Shown piece after piece: positions 22,186-31,385 of a DNA stretch of 64,000 nt; the first letter of the stretch is position 1, and each line of letters starts with the position of its first letter. The stretch is from Calothrix sp. PCC 7507. Lineage in GTDB: Bacteria; Cyanobacteriota; Cyanobacteriia; Cyanobacteriales; Nostocaceae. The position numbers and the translations under genes are program-made. The stretch lies in NCBI RefSeq assembly GCF_000316575.1, contig NC_019682.1, positions 3,036,001 through 3,100,000 on the forward strand. Reading direction: 5' to 3'. Below the pieces are notes generated by a model. It was given only the letters and a program-made list of their open reading frames with translations. It had not been told where the DNA came from and made no database searches.

Positions 22186-25100
22186 ATGAAAAAACTTATA
22201 AAACAATTAACTCAACTTAATTTACAGGTTGTAGAACTAGCTGGACAGGGGAACTTAGAACAAGCAATAATTGTTGCCCAGCAAGCTGTAAATATCGGCA
22301 AAAATCACCAACTAACCGAACATCCTATATATTGTGATAGCTTGAATAACCTAGCCGAACTATATCGGATGCAAGGATATTACTTATTAGCTCAACCTTT
22401 ATACTTACAAGCCTTAACTCTGAGAAAAAATATCTTAGGTTCAGAACATCCTGACGTTGCTCAATCTGTCAATAATCTTGCAGCTTTATACTATTCACAA
22501 GGAAATTATGTAGAAGCTGAGAGACTTTTTTTATCAGCACTGGAATTGTGGAAAGATATTTTTGGCGAAGAACATTTTCAAATTGCGACTAATCTAAATA
22601 ATCTGGCAGAAATTTATCGAGAACAAGGAAAATATTTCCAAGCTGAACAAGTGCATTTAGAAGTTTTAGCAATGCGAAAACGCTTGTTTGGTGAGTTACA
22701 TCCTGATATTGCCCAAACTTTAAATAATTTAGCAACTATTTACACATCACAAGGGCGCTATGGTGATGCAGAACAAATGCATTTAAAAGCTTTAGTGATG
22801 AAACAAAGTTTATTTGGTGATGAGCATCCTGAAATTGCTATTAGCTTGAATAATTTGGCTGTATTGTATGACTCTCAAGGACGTTATTTAGAAGCTGAAA
22901 CTAAGTTTCTCGAAATTTTAGATAGATGGAAAAAAATTCTCCCAAATGAACATCCATACATAGCATCTACTTTAAATAATCTTGCTGGAAATTATCGGGA
23001 ACAGGGGCGTTATCTGGAATCGGAAGAGAAATTTCTCGAAGCTTTGGCGATGCGGAAGCGTTTGCTGGGAAATCAACATCCTGATGTAGCAACTAGTTTG
23101 AGTAATTTGGCTGACGTTTATCTTAGCCAAGGGCGCTATTTAGAAGCTGAACGAAAGTATTTAGAAGCTCATGAGATGAGAAAACAATTGTTCACTTCTG
23201 AACATCTGGATATTTCTGATAGTCTAAGTAATCTTGCAGTTGTTTATGCATATCAAGGACGCTATTTGGAGGCTGAACAAATATATTTAGAAGTCTTGCC
23301 AATGCTGGAAAATTTCTTGGGGAAAGAGCATCCAGTCATTGCTGATAATTTGTATAATATGGCAGCACTTTATGAAGAACAAGGACGTTATGCAGAAGCT
23401 GAACAAAAATATTTAGTGGCTTTAGAACTCCAAAGAAATATCCTAGGGAATGAACATCCTGAGATTGCTAAGACTTTCAACCAGATAGCAGTTATCTATC
23501 GCCTACAAGGACGATATTCTGAATCGGAAAAACTGCATCTAGAATGTTTAGCAATGACAAAACGTCTATTAGGAGAACAACATCCATTTGTTGCCGTTAT
23601 CCTCAACAATTTAGCGGTATTGTATGATGTTCTAACTCAATATCAAACAGCAGAGTCATTATTTTTAGCAGCCTTGGCAATTGTTAAAACTGCTTTCGGT
23701 GATGAACACCCGCAGGTAGCTAGTACTATGAATAACTTAGCGGTTATTTATGATTTTCAAGGGCGTTACGAAGCAGCAGAAAAACTGCATTTAGAAACAT
23801 TAAGATTGAGAAAGTCATTATTAGGGGAAGAACACCCACAAATCTCTAATAGCCTCAACAATCTAGCAGAGCTCTATTTTTCCCTAGGGCACTTTGCAGA
23901 AGCTGAACAGAAATATGTAGAAACTTTGGCAATGCGAAAACGCTTATTGGGAGATGAGCATCCTGATGTGGCATTTAGTATGAATAATCTGGCGACTGTC
24001 TTAGCTGCTACCAATCGCCCAGATGAAGCGTTGGCTTATCGCATCCAAGGTAGCAATATTAACGATAAGATTATTCGTAACATATTTGCGTTTAGTTCGG
24101 AAAGCGATCGCCTGGCCTTTCTGCAAAAAATCAGAAATGATTTCGATTTATTTCTCTCCCTAGTCTACAAGCACCTATCTAACTCAGATAGCGCCAAACT
24201 TACAGCACTCTTATTCGTCTGGAAACGCAAAGGATTAACAGCATCAGCGCTGGCGGCGCAAAACCAAGCCCTCTACAGTGGACGTTATCCCCATCTCCAA
24301 GAACAGTTCCGCCAACTGAGTGATTTAAACACGCGACTGATACACCTAACTTTCTCTGTCCCTGAAAACGATGACATAGCCACAACAGAAAAAACCATCA
24401 GCCAGTTCACAACCTACCGAGAAAATTTGACACAACTGCAAGCGCAGTATAACTATTTGCAAAAACAACTGGCATTGCAAGTACCGGAAATTCAGTTATC
24501 TGAGCAAATTTTTGATTGTCAGGCTATAGCAGCCGCATTACCTACAGATTCTGTTTTAGTCGAGTTTGTCCGTTTTGATGTGTTCGATTTTCAGGCTATA
24601 GCAGCGAATGGAGAAACACAATGGCATCCTGCTCGGTATCTAGCATTTATTTTCAAAGCCAGACAACCAGATGCAGCGCAAATGATCGACTTAGGTACAG
24701 CCGATATTATTGATAGGCTAATTCAGGTATTTCGCTTACAAGCTTCCGACTATAGCAAGCCTTCATTAGCCTGGGGGAGAGCTAGTCACACACCAAAGAT
24801 GCAAATTAAATCATACGATGCCACTGCTGCTATTCAACTTAGTCAAAGGCTTTTTACACCCATCCGTGATTTCGTGAAAGATTGCAGACATCTAATTATT
24901 GCACCCGATGGCAACTTAAACTTAGTGCAGTTTCAGATATTGCCTTTTGACTCCACAGGTCAACGGCTGTTAATGGATGAATATACCATTAGTTACCTTA
25001 GTGTCGGCAGGGAAATTCTCCGCTCCAAAGTTCAACCACCAGCACGCTCGATTTCTCCGCCATTAATCATTGCTGATCCTGATTTCAATTTAAAAGCAGA

Positions 25101-25983
25101 GTCAACTACAAATGTAGCTTTAGATGGAGAAACTCTCAAAAAAGCTGATGTCCTAAAACAAATAATACCAGAATTACTCAATACTCTGACAGAAAAAAGC
25201 TTGCTTCCCGCTCCGGGTACAAGGTTTTTGGGTGAAAGTGTGGCGAAAAAACTCCCAAATGCACAACTATACTTGGGTGCAGAGGCACTAGAAACTCGTC
25301 TAACAAGTAGTGAGTGTCCTAGTATCATGCTCATTGCCACTCACGGCCTATTCTTAAGCGACTCAGAACTGGAATTAGGCGATCGCCAGCGCACCTTGTT
25401 GAGTATGAAACCAGGGCGAACAGCCAAGGTAGAAAATCCCATGATGCGTTCTGGATTAGCCTTAGCAGGTGCTAATACTTGGCTAGTTGGTGAAACTCTC
25501 CCCCCAGAGGCAGGCAAAGGGTTTGTCTTTGCCCAGGATATAGCCAGTTTAGATTTGTGGGCGAATGAGCTGACGGTTCTTTCTGCTTGTGATACTGCTA
25601 GAGGAGATATTGCCATTGGTGAAGGCGTGTTTGGTTTGCGTCGTGCTTTTGCTGTGGCGGGAGCAAAAACTCTTGTGATGAGTTTATGGCCAGTCCCTGA
25701 CAAAGTAACTGCCCTATTGATGGAACGTTTTTTTGATAATTTACAGTCTGGTATGGGTCGTAATGAAGCGTTACACAAATCCCAAGATTATATACGTACA
25801 ATTACTGTAAAAGAATTACGGCAATCAACCTTGGGTATTGAGGTACTAAAAGAACTTTTAAAAGTCAATAAATTATCAGCAGACATTGAGATTGATTGTC
25901 TAGCAAAAGATACGCCGTTCCAGCATCCTTTTTACTGGGGAGCCTGGATTTGTCAAGGAAATACGACACCTTTGTTTGCTTGA
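22186..25983 (+). CDS. TPR-CHAT caspase-like protease
   Basis: This 1265-residue protein has about fourteen 42-residue kinesin-light-chain type TPR repeats (residues about 10-620; recurring SLNNLA, QGRY.EAE and GDEHP.VA motifs) and a C-terminal CHAT domain. The CHAT catalytic dyad is His1053 (LIATHGLFL) and Cys1135 (VLSACDTARG), followed by the usual RRAFAVAGA and LWPVPD segments. Such proteins are caspase-fold peptidases with a protein-binding scaffold. One TPR-CHAT (Csx29) is the protease arm of the type III-E effector Craspase, but the relation here is only at domain level. No RBS is obvious; the ATG follows an AT-rich leader containing the orphan CRISPR repeat. Confidence 0.93.
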   Translation: MKKLIKQLTQLNLQVVELAGQGNLEQAIIVAQQAVNIGKNHQLTEHPIYCDSLNNLAELYRMQGYYLLAQPLYLQALTLRKNILGSEHPDVAQSVNNLAALYYSQGNYVEAERLFLSALELWKDIFGEEHFQIATNLNNLAEIYREQGKYFQAEQVHLEVLAMRKRLFGELHPDIAQTLNNLATIYTSQGRYGDAEQMHLKALVMKQSLFGDEHPEIAISLNNLAVLYDSQGRYLEAETKFLEILDRWKKILPNEHPYIASTLNNLAGNYREQGRYLESEEKFLEALAMRKRLLGNQHPDVATSLSNLADVYLSQGRYLEAERKYLEAHEMRKQLFTSEHLDISDSLSNLAVVYAYQGRYLEAEQIYLEVLPMLENFLGKEHPVIADNLYNMAALYEEQGRYAEAEQKYLVALELQRNILGNEHPEIAKTFNQIAVIYRLQGRYSESEKLHLECLAMTKRLLGEQHPFVAVILNNLAVLYDVLTQYQTAESLFLAALAIVKTAFGDEHPQVASTMNNLAVIYDFQGRYEAAEKLHLETLRLRKSLLGEEHPQISNSLNNLAELYFSLGHFAEAEQKYVETLAMRKRLLGDEHPDVAFSMNNLATVLAATNRPDEALAYRIQGSNINDKIIRNIFAFSSESDRLAFLQKIRNDFDLFLSLVYKHLSNSDSAKLTALLFVWKRKGLTASALAAQNQALYSGRYPHLQEQFRQLSDLNTRLIHLTFSVPENDDIATTEKTISQFTTYRENLTQLQAQYNYLQKQLALQVPEIQLSEQIFDCQAIAAALPTDSVLVEFVRFDVFDFQAIAANGETQWHPARYLAFIFKARQPDAAQMIDLGTADIIDRLIQVFRLQASDYSKPSLAWGRASHTPKMQIKSYDATAAIQLSQRLFTPIRDFVKDCRHLIIAPDGNLNLVQFQILPFDSTGQRLLMDEYTISYLSVGREILRSKVQPPARSISPPLIIADPDFNLKAESTTNVALDGETLKKADVLKQIIPELLNTLTEKSLLPAPGTRFLGESVAKKLPNAQLYLGAEALETRLTSSECPSIMLIATHGLFLSDSELELGDRQRTLLSMKPGRTAKVENPMMRSGLALAGANTWLVGETLPPEAGKGFVFAQDIASLDLWANELTVLSACDTARGDIAIGEGVFGLRRAFAVAGAKTLVMSLWPVPDKVTALLMERFFDNLQSGMGRNEALHKSQDYIRTITVKELRQSTLGIEVLKELLKVNKLSADIEIDCLAKDTPFQHPFYWGAWICQGNTTPLFA

Positions 25984-26235
25984 TAACAGTTCTCGATTAG
26001 ATGCAATATGAGCGAGATTCGGGAAAACCCGCGCCTGCAAATTATACATTGCATTCTTCTGGTAAATTGGTATAATTTCTAATTAATTATTTATATTTAT
26101 AAATATGAATGGTTCTCTAAATGTATCTCTATCTTTGGGAGGATGCGGCTGGCTGTTGTATTCAAAGATTCTACCCTACGGAGTCATATTTGACCAACCG
26201 ATCTGATAAAACAACCAAAAGAAAGGATTAAGTAT

Positions 26236-26823
26236 ATGAACCCGCCGGAAGAATATACAAATAATAATTCCAGAGAACCAGAGCAAGGGGGGTTAATTCA
26301 TAGTAGTAAAAATTTTGGTGAAATTAACAGCTTAGATAAGGTAAGAGACATTCTTTTCGGTAATCAAATCCGAGAGGTGGAAAAAAAGTACATTCGTTTA
26401 GAAGAACGACTAGTTAAAGAACTAGCTAATGTGCGAGATGAGCAGAGAAAACGCTTAGATTCTCTAGAAATATATATAAAAAAAGAGGTTGAATCTTTAA
26501 CAGAACGGTTAAAACATGAGCAATCAGAACGTGATAATGGTGTGAAATTACTTGCAGAAGAACATAAAAATATTACCATTGCTTTAGAAAAAAAGCTGAC
26601 TCAATTTGAGGAACAAACCACAAATAGTCAGCGGGAACTGCGCGAACAGATTCTTAATCAATCTAATAGTCTACAAGATGATATTAGGCAAAAATACGAA
26701 GAAATTTTGACTTTGCTAGAGCGGGAAGCTCAGGAACTGCGTAGAGATAAAACTGACCGTTCTAGTTTGGCATCTTTGTTTACAGAACTAGCCATCAGGC
26801 TGAACTCTGATACTAAATTATGA
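26236..26823 (+). CDS. Coiled-coil protein, first gene of an envelope signalling cluster
   Basis: This protein of 195 residues has a disordered N-terminus and a continuous charged coiled coil from about residue 45 (ILFGNQIREVEKKYIRLEERL) to 175, ending DKTDRSSLASLFTELAIRL. It belongs to a cyanobacterial type of unknown function that is often beside OmpA-like and small GTPase genes. GAAAGGA lies at a proper distance before the ATG. A 530-bp stretch separates it from the OmpA-like gene. Confidence 0.78.
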   Translation: MNPPEEYTNNNSREPEQGGLIHSSKNFGEINSLDKVRDILFGNQIREVEKKYIRLEERLVKELANVRDEQRKRLDSLEIYIKKEVESLTERLKHEQSERDNGVKLLAEEHKNITIALEKKLTQFEEQTTNSQRELREQILNQSNSLQDDIRQKYEEILTLLEREAQELRRDKTDRSSLASLFTELAIRLNSDTKL

Positions 26824-27356
26824 AGTATGGAGCATGAAAGTAATACCGTTTCTTTGTGAAGCTGCATATAATTCACCCCCCGGCTATCGCCGTCCCCCCT
26901 TACCAAGGGGGGACTACAGGGGGGTATTATTATGTGCATCTTCATACAAAACAAAATAGGTATAAGAGATGTATACTATAGGCTTTTTGTTGTTTTAGAA
27001 TGGTTGGTTTATTACAAAATGCCCAAATGCTTAACTGTACAAGTTTCTTCATTTCATACTTCAGCCTTCTTGTACTAGTACAGGTCGGCAGAAATAAGAA
27101 TACCATTGTAGTGCGAGCATCTTGCTCGCGTTTATAATGCGAGCAAGATGCTCGCACTACTTTGAATTATCAAAACTGAAATATTCATAAAATGGTATGC
27201 TTGCGCCATGCGGTACTAGTTACTAATTAAAGCGTTTCATTTATATCGGTTTTTTTAGAAGGACACTGTATTCATTTGTGTTGAAAATTGCTGGCATTTT
27301 ATCTAAAGTATTACTAATAGAATTTAACTCAGAGTGTGAACTAGGGGATTTGATTA
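26824..27356. other. Gene-free stretch with palindromic repeats
   Basis: No gene is supported. It contains a CCCCCTTACCAAGGGGGG palindromic repeat (about 26878-26924), a long perfect hairpin at 27108-27160, and the promoter region of the OmpA-like gene. It probably divides the cluster into two transcripts. Confidence 0.6.
27108..27160. repeat. Perfect 22-bp hairpin of the CATCTTGC repeat family
   Basis: GTAGTGCGAGCATCTTGCTC(GC) at 27108-27129 pairs exactly with the segment at 27139-27160 across a 9-base loop. It is a REP-like palindrome with the same core as those near 20851 and 31024. Confidence 0.9.
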
Positions 27357-29165
27357 ATGAGTGATAATTCCACAGACGAAATAGCAAAAACACTCCCCAA
27401 TGTTCCGAGAAATGACAGTCAATTTCCGGAATTATCTACTAATCATCATCTAAAAATTAGCGATGAATTAAGTACAGTTCGTAGTTTACTTCTTGGTGTT
27501 GAACCAAATCAACTCAACAAACTTTATGAACGATTAGATAATCCGCAGATTCAGCCAGAAGATATCAGCCGCCTTTTACCAGAAGCTATTAGCCTGCGAG
27601 CCAAACAAGATGAACAATTAGGCGAAGCAATGGTATCAACGGTAGAAACAGCTATCCAAAACTCTGTTAAACAAGACCAAGATGTTCTTTCTGAGGCATT
27701 TTTCCCCATCATTGGTTCGGCTACTCGCAAGGCGATCGCTACAGTTTTAGATGAGATGATTCAATCTTTGAATCAAACTCTAGAACATAGCTTATCACCG
27801 CAGAGTTTGCAATGGAGATTGGAGGCGAGACAAACCGGAAAATCCTTTGCGGAAATTGTCCTACTCCGCACCCTGGTTTATAGAGTAGAACAAGTATTTC
27901 TCATTCATCAAAAGACAGGATTATTGCTACAACATCTCGTAGCAAATCAGGTAAAAACTCAAGATCCAGATTTGGTGTCAGCTATGTTGACAGCTATCCA
28001 GGATTTTGTCAAGGACTCCTTCAGTGTGCAAAAAGATGATGGACTACAAAGTTTGCAGTTTGGAGAACTGACTATTTGGATTGAAGCAGGGCCACAAGCA
28101 GTGCTAGCAGCGATTATTTCGGGAAACCCTCCCCAAGAATTCCGGCTAGTTTTGCAGGATGCGATCGCTAAAATTCATCTTAGACTAGGTAGAGAAATTA
28201 GTGATTTTACGGGAGAGACAGAACCATTTGAGGCTAGCAAGCCTTATTTAGCTGCTTGTCTGGCAGCTAGGTATAAATCTTCAGCTAAAAAAAATTATAC
28301 TTATGCATGGAGTTTTTTGGGCATAATAGCGATCGCATTTGGTATTTGGAGCTTTTTTGCTCTCAGACAACAACTCCGCTTCTCCTCCTATCTCCAAAAA
28401 CTGGATTCTCAGCCAGGAATTGTTGTGATTAACACTAAACAGCACAATGGGAAATATATCATCTCTGGGATGCGGGACCCCTTAGCCATAGATCCCCAAA
28501 CACTCTTAAAGCAAGCAAATCTCAATCCGCAAACCGTCATTAGTCAATGGGAATCTTACCTATCATTAGAACCGCAATTTATCGCCACCAGAGCCAAAGA
28601 ATTCCTCCAAACACCAAAAACTGTATCACTACAAGTTGATCACAACGGCATTCTCAACGCCACTGGTGTTGCACCTCGCCAATGGGTTTTAGCAACACGC
28701 AAATCCTGGCATTTTATTCCTGGTGTGACTCAATTTAACGACCAAAATCTGCAAGAACTCGAATTTATCCAACTCAAGGCTTATCAACAGCAAATTGAAC
28801 AAGAACTGTTATTTTTCTTAGAAGGAAAAACAGAGTTGATAGCCGGTGAGGCTGATAAACTCACAAATTTAGTGGTAGTCATCAATAAGCTTGTGGATAT
28901 TGCTAAATATTTAAATCAAGATGTGCGTATTCAAATCACAGGACACACCAATACCTCTGGAACAGAGCAAAGAAACATCTTACTCAGCCAATCCCGTGCT
29001 AATACAATCCGCTCTTATCTGATCTCTCAAGGCATCAACGCCAGCAAATTTAACGCCGTAGGTGTGAGTTCTAGCCTACCTTTACAACCAGAGTTGACAC
29101 AAAAAGCTAAAATGGCTAATCGCCGAGTATCTTTTCAGATATTCTTAGTTGATCACCCTAACTGA
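27357..29165 (+). CDS. OmpA-family protein with one membrane segment
   Basis: This 602-residue protein has a large N-terminal cytoplasmic part (residues 1-310, including LLLGVEPNQLNKLYERLD and SEAFFPIIGSATRKAI segments), one membrane helix near residue 315-335 (YAWSFLGIIAIAFGIW), a periplasmic linker with a BON-like stretch, and a C-terminal OmpA/MotB peptidoglycan-binding domain (QITGHTNTSG, SQSRANTIRSYL, MANRRVSFQIF). It could link a cytoplasmic signal to the cell wall. The following GTPase gene starts 15 bp downstream, so they are one operon. Confidence 0.85.
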   Translation: MSDNSTDEIAKTLPNVPRNDSQFPELSTNHHLKISDELSTVRSLLLGVEPNQLNKLYERLDNPQIQPEDISRLLPEAISLRAKQDEQLGEAMVSTVETAIQNSVKQDQDVLSEAFFPIIGSATRKAIATVLDEMIQSLNQTLEHSLSPQSLQWRLEARQTGKSFAEIVLLRTLVYRVEQVFLIHQKTGLLLQHLVANQVKTQDPDLVSAMLTAIQDFVKDSFSVQKDDGLQSLQFGELTIWIEAGPQAVLAAIISGNPPQEFRLVLQDAIAKIHLRLGREISDFTGETEPFEASKPYLAACLAARYKSSAKKNYTYAWSFLGIIAIAFGIWSFFALRQQLRFSSYLQKLDSQPGIVVINTKQHNGKYIISGMRDPLAIDPQTLLKQANLNPQTVISQWESYLSLEPQFIATRAKEFLQTPKTVSLQVDHNGILNATGVAPRQWVLATRKSWHFIPGVTQFNDQNLQELEFIQLKAYQQQIEQELLFFLEGKTELIAGEADKLTNLVVVINKLVDIAKYLNQDVRIQITGHTNTSGTEQRNILLSQSRANTIRSYLISQGINASKFNAVGVSSSLPLQPELTQKAKMANRRVSFQIFLVDHPN

Positions 29166-29179
29166 AGCAATATCAATTT

Positions 29180-29680
29180 ATGCTCCAGAAGAAAATATGT
29201 ATGGTAGGTGCATTTGCCACAGGTAAAACTAGTTTAGTGGCACGATTTGTTAACAGCATTTTTTCAGATAATTACCATACTACTGTAGGTGTAAAAATTG
29301 ACAAAAAAATAGTGAATATTCAAAATAAAATAGTAAATCTAATTCTTTGGGATCTCTATGGTGAAGATGAATTTCAAAAAGTAAGAATGTCATATTTAAG
29401 AGGTTCTGCAGGTTATTTATTAGTAGTAGATGGTACAAGAAAGAATACTCTGGAAAAAGCCTTAAATTTACAACTAAGAGTAGAAGATACTATTGGAAAA
29501 GTTCCTTTTATTATGATACTTAACAAGTGGGATATAAATGATGAATGGGAAATTAGTGCTGATGATATAGATGCTGTCATACAGCAGGGTTGGACAGTAA
29601 TTAAAACCAGTGCTAAAAATGGTCTAGGTGTTGAAGAAGTTTTTCACACTTTGACCCAGGAAATTATCAATGAAAGCTAG
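29180..29680 (+). CDS. Ras/Rab-like small GTPase
   Basis: This 166-residue protein has all the Ras superfamily motifs: P-loop GAFATGKTS (residues 10-18), switch I Thr in YHTTVGVKI, the DLYGEDEF switch II with a DxxG core, NKWD for guanine binding and SAKNG for the base. Switch II has Glu where eukaryotic Ras has Gln61, so GTP hydrolysis may be slow or need a partner. No lipidation motif is seen. Its place between the OmpA-like and kinase genes suggests it acts as a switch in this cluster. Confidence 0.9.
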   Translation: MLQKKICMVGAFATGKTSLVARFVNSIFSDNYHTTVGVKIDKKIVNIQNKIVNLILWDLYGEDEFQKVRMSYLRGSAGYLLVVDGTRKNTLEKALNLQLRVEDTIGKVPFIMILNKWDINDEWEISADDIDAVIQQGWTVIKTSAKNGLGVEEVFHTLTQEIINES

Positions 29681-29721
29681 ATATAGCGTTTCTCGCTCCA
29701 GTAAGGTACGGTATAAAATAA

Positions 29722-29756
29722 TTAAACGCAGATAAACGCAGATAAACGCAGATAAA
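29722..29756. repeat. 10-bp tandem repeat TAAACGCAGA
   Basis: Three to four copies of TAAACGCAGA lie between the GTPase and histidine kinase genes, upstream of the kinase start. Runs of this type are common in Nostocales genomes and are prone to slippage. Confidence 0.85.
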
Positions 29757-29817
29757 TTTGTACTTCAGTAGCATAGGAAAGGCTATATTATCACTTTTAT
29801 CATTGTGGCACAAACTT

Positions 29818-30930
29818 ATGAATGACTCTATCACTGCAGACCTATTTGCGACCTTAAATATTCTAGTGTTAGAGAGACTTGATATCAATTCATTTAAAAT
29901 TAATGGGACAGTACCAAATTGGTTAAAACGCTTTTGTCGTCCAAGAATTACATCAGGAATGGAAATTTTAATCCCAACAGAAACATTTCCTTTTTTAGAA
30001 AACTTTTTAATTGATGCTGAAGAGTTTTGGCAGAATAATAGTAAGACAAAAATTAGTTCGGGTTTATGGACTGACAAAGATTTAACTGGCAAAGAATACC
30101 ATTTTGAAGCCTCAGCAATTTCTCTAAATAATCGAAAAATTCTATTAATTGAATCTCTAGAAGACGTTTATCAAGAGAAGCAGTATATTATTCAAAAAGC
30201 TCGAGAACATCAATTAAATCATCAACAACTTCTTAAAGATAATCAAAAAAAAGAAGTTTTAATACATTGTATTATCCATGACATTGCTGGACAACTTAGT
30301 AGTATTAATTGTTGTTTTGCTCTCTTAGAATTAGAAAATTTGACTCCTAAAGGACAAGAACGGTTAGAAATTGGTAGAATGCAGTCTATTAAACAAGAAA
30401 TGCTGATTCGAGAAATATTGGATGCATTTTCAGCTGAAGTGCAGTCACTGGAAGCTTTCACAATTTCCCCTGAGAATGCACCAAATATTCTTATTTCTAT
30501 ACAAGAAGCAATCAGGTTATTAAACCCTACTTTTACACTCAACAATATGCAGTTAAGTCTTGCTGCTAACATTAGCATGACAGCAGATTGGCAGGTTGTT
30601 GGAGATCAATCACGCTTGGATAGGGTGATTGCAAATTTGGTGGAAAATGCATTTCGTCACAGTCCACCAGCATCTACTGTGGAAATAGGTTTAGAAGAAG
30701 ATGGAGAATATGTTCTCGTGACGGTAGATGACGAAGGTAAAGGTGTGCCGCCAGAGATGCGAGAAACTTTATTTCAAAAGTTTTCTCAAGGTAAAGATAA
30801 ATCAGGTAAGTCTGGATTAGGGCTTTATTTTTGCCGGATTACAGTTGAACGCTGGGGAGGAAGTATTGGTTATCTACCCCGTCCTGGAGGTGGTTCTAGG
30901 TTTTGGTTCCGTCTATTAAAATCGGTATGA
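29818..30930 (+). CDS. Sensor histidine kinase
   Basis: This 370-residue soluble kinase has an N-terminal sensor region (residues 1-140, PAS-like pattern, FENFLIDAEEF-type helix), a dimerisation helix with phospho-acceptor His154 in CIIHDIAGQL, and a HATPase domain with N box (NLVENAFRHS), G1 (DDEGKGVP) and G2 (GKSGLGLYFC). No receiver domain is seen, so the partner is elsewhere. The ATG at 29818 is chosen; the frame also opens at TTG 29758 but that reaches into the tandem repeat. It is the last gene of the coiled-coil/OmpA/GTPase cluster. Confidence 0.87.
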   Translation: MNDSITADLFATLNILVLERLDINSFKINGTVPNWLKRFCRPRITSGMEILIPTETFPFLENFLIDAEEFWQNNSKTKISSGLWTDKDLTGKEYHFEASAISLNNRKILLIESLEDVYQEKQYIIQKAREHQLNHQQLLKDNQKKEVLIHCIIHDIAGQLSSINCCFALLELENLTPKGQERLEIGRMQSIKQEMLIREILDAFSAEVQSLEAFTISPENAPNILISIQEAIRLLNPTFTLNNMQLSLAANISMTADWQVVGDQSRLDRVIANLVENAFRHSPPASTVEIGLEEDGEYVLVTVDDEGKGVPPEMRETLFQKFSQGKDKSGKSGLGLYFCRITVERWGGSIGYLPRPGGGSRFWFRLLKSV

Positions 30931-31385
30931 AAGGTGATAAACTGCAAGTCGCCAACCGCAGTACGGGTAATAATTTTATTGCAGATATAAACCACATCTA
31001 TTTTGAGAACCATAGTTTTCCAAAGTAGTGGGAGCATCTTGCTCCCGAATGGTAGTAGCGGGCAAGATGCCCGCACTACTCCAGGTTTCAAAATCGACAA
31101 GGTTTAACTGGTGGACAGTTGTGTTTACCATACTCAGTACTGAGTGCTGAGTCCTGAGTGCTGAGTAAATTAACGGGTACTCAGTACTTTTGCACTTGGT
31201 AAATGCCCCGCCCGATGTTAAGCGGAATCTTTTAATACAGGAGTTGGTTGATACCCCACCCCTCTCCTGTCGGAGACGCGCAAGGGACGTGGGTGGTCTT
31301 TTTAACTCAGCACTCAGCACTCGGAACTCAGCACTCTTTACCTAAAGGGGATGCTTTAATGAAACAGACTACCAGCCTTTGAGCA
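30931..31385. other. Gene-free stretch with dispersed repeats
   Basis: Between the kinase and priA there is a CATCTTGC palindrome pair (31024-31077: GTAGTGGGAGCATCTTGCTC then GTAGCGGGCAAGATGCCCGC), a CTGAGTGCTGAGT-type tandem run at about 31133-31165 and again near 31300, and a GC-rich piece with GACGCGCAAGGGACG. No gene is seen. Confidence 0.65.
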
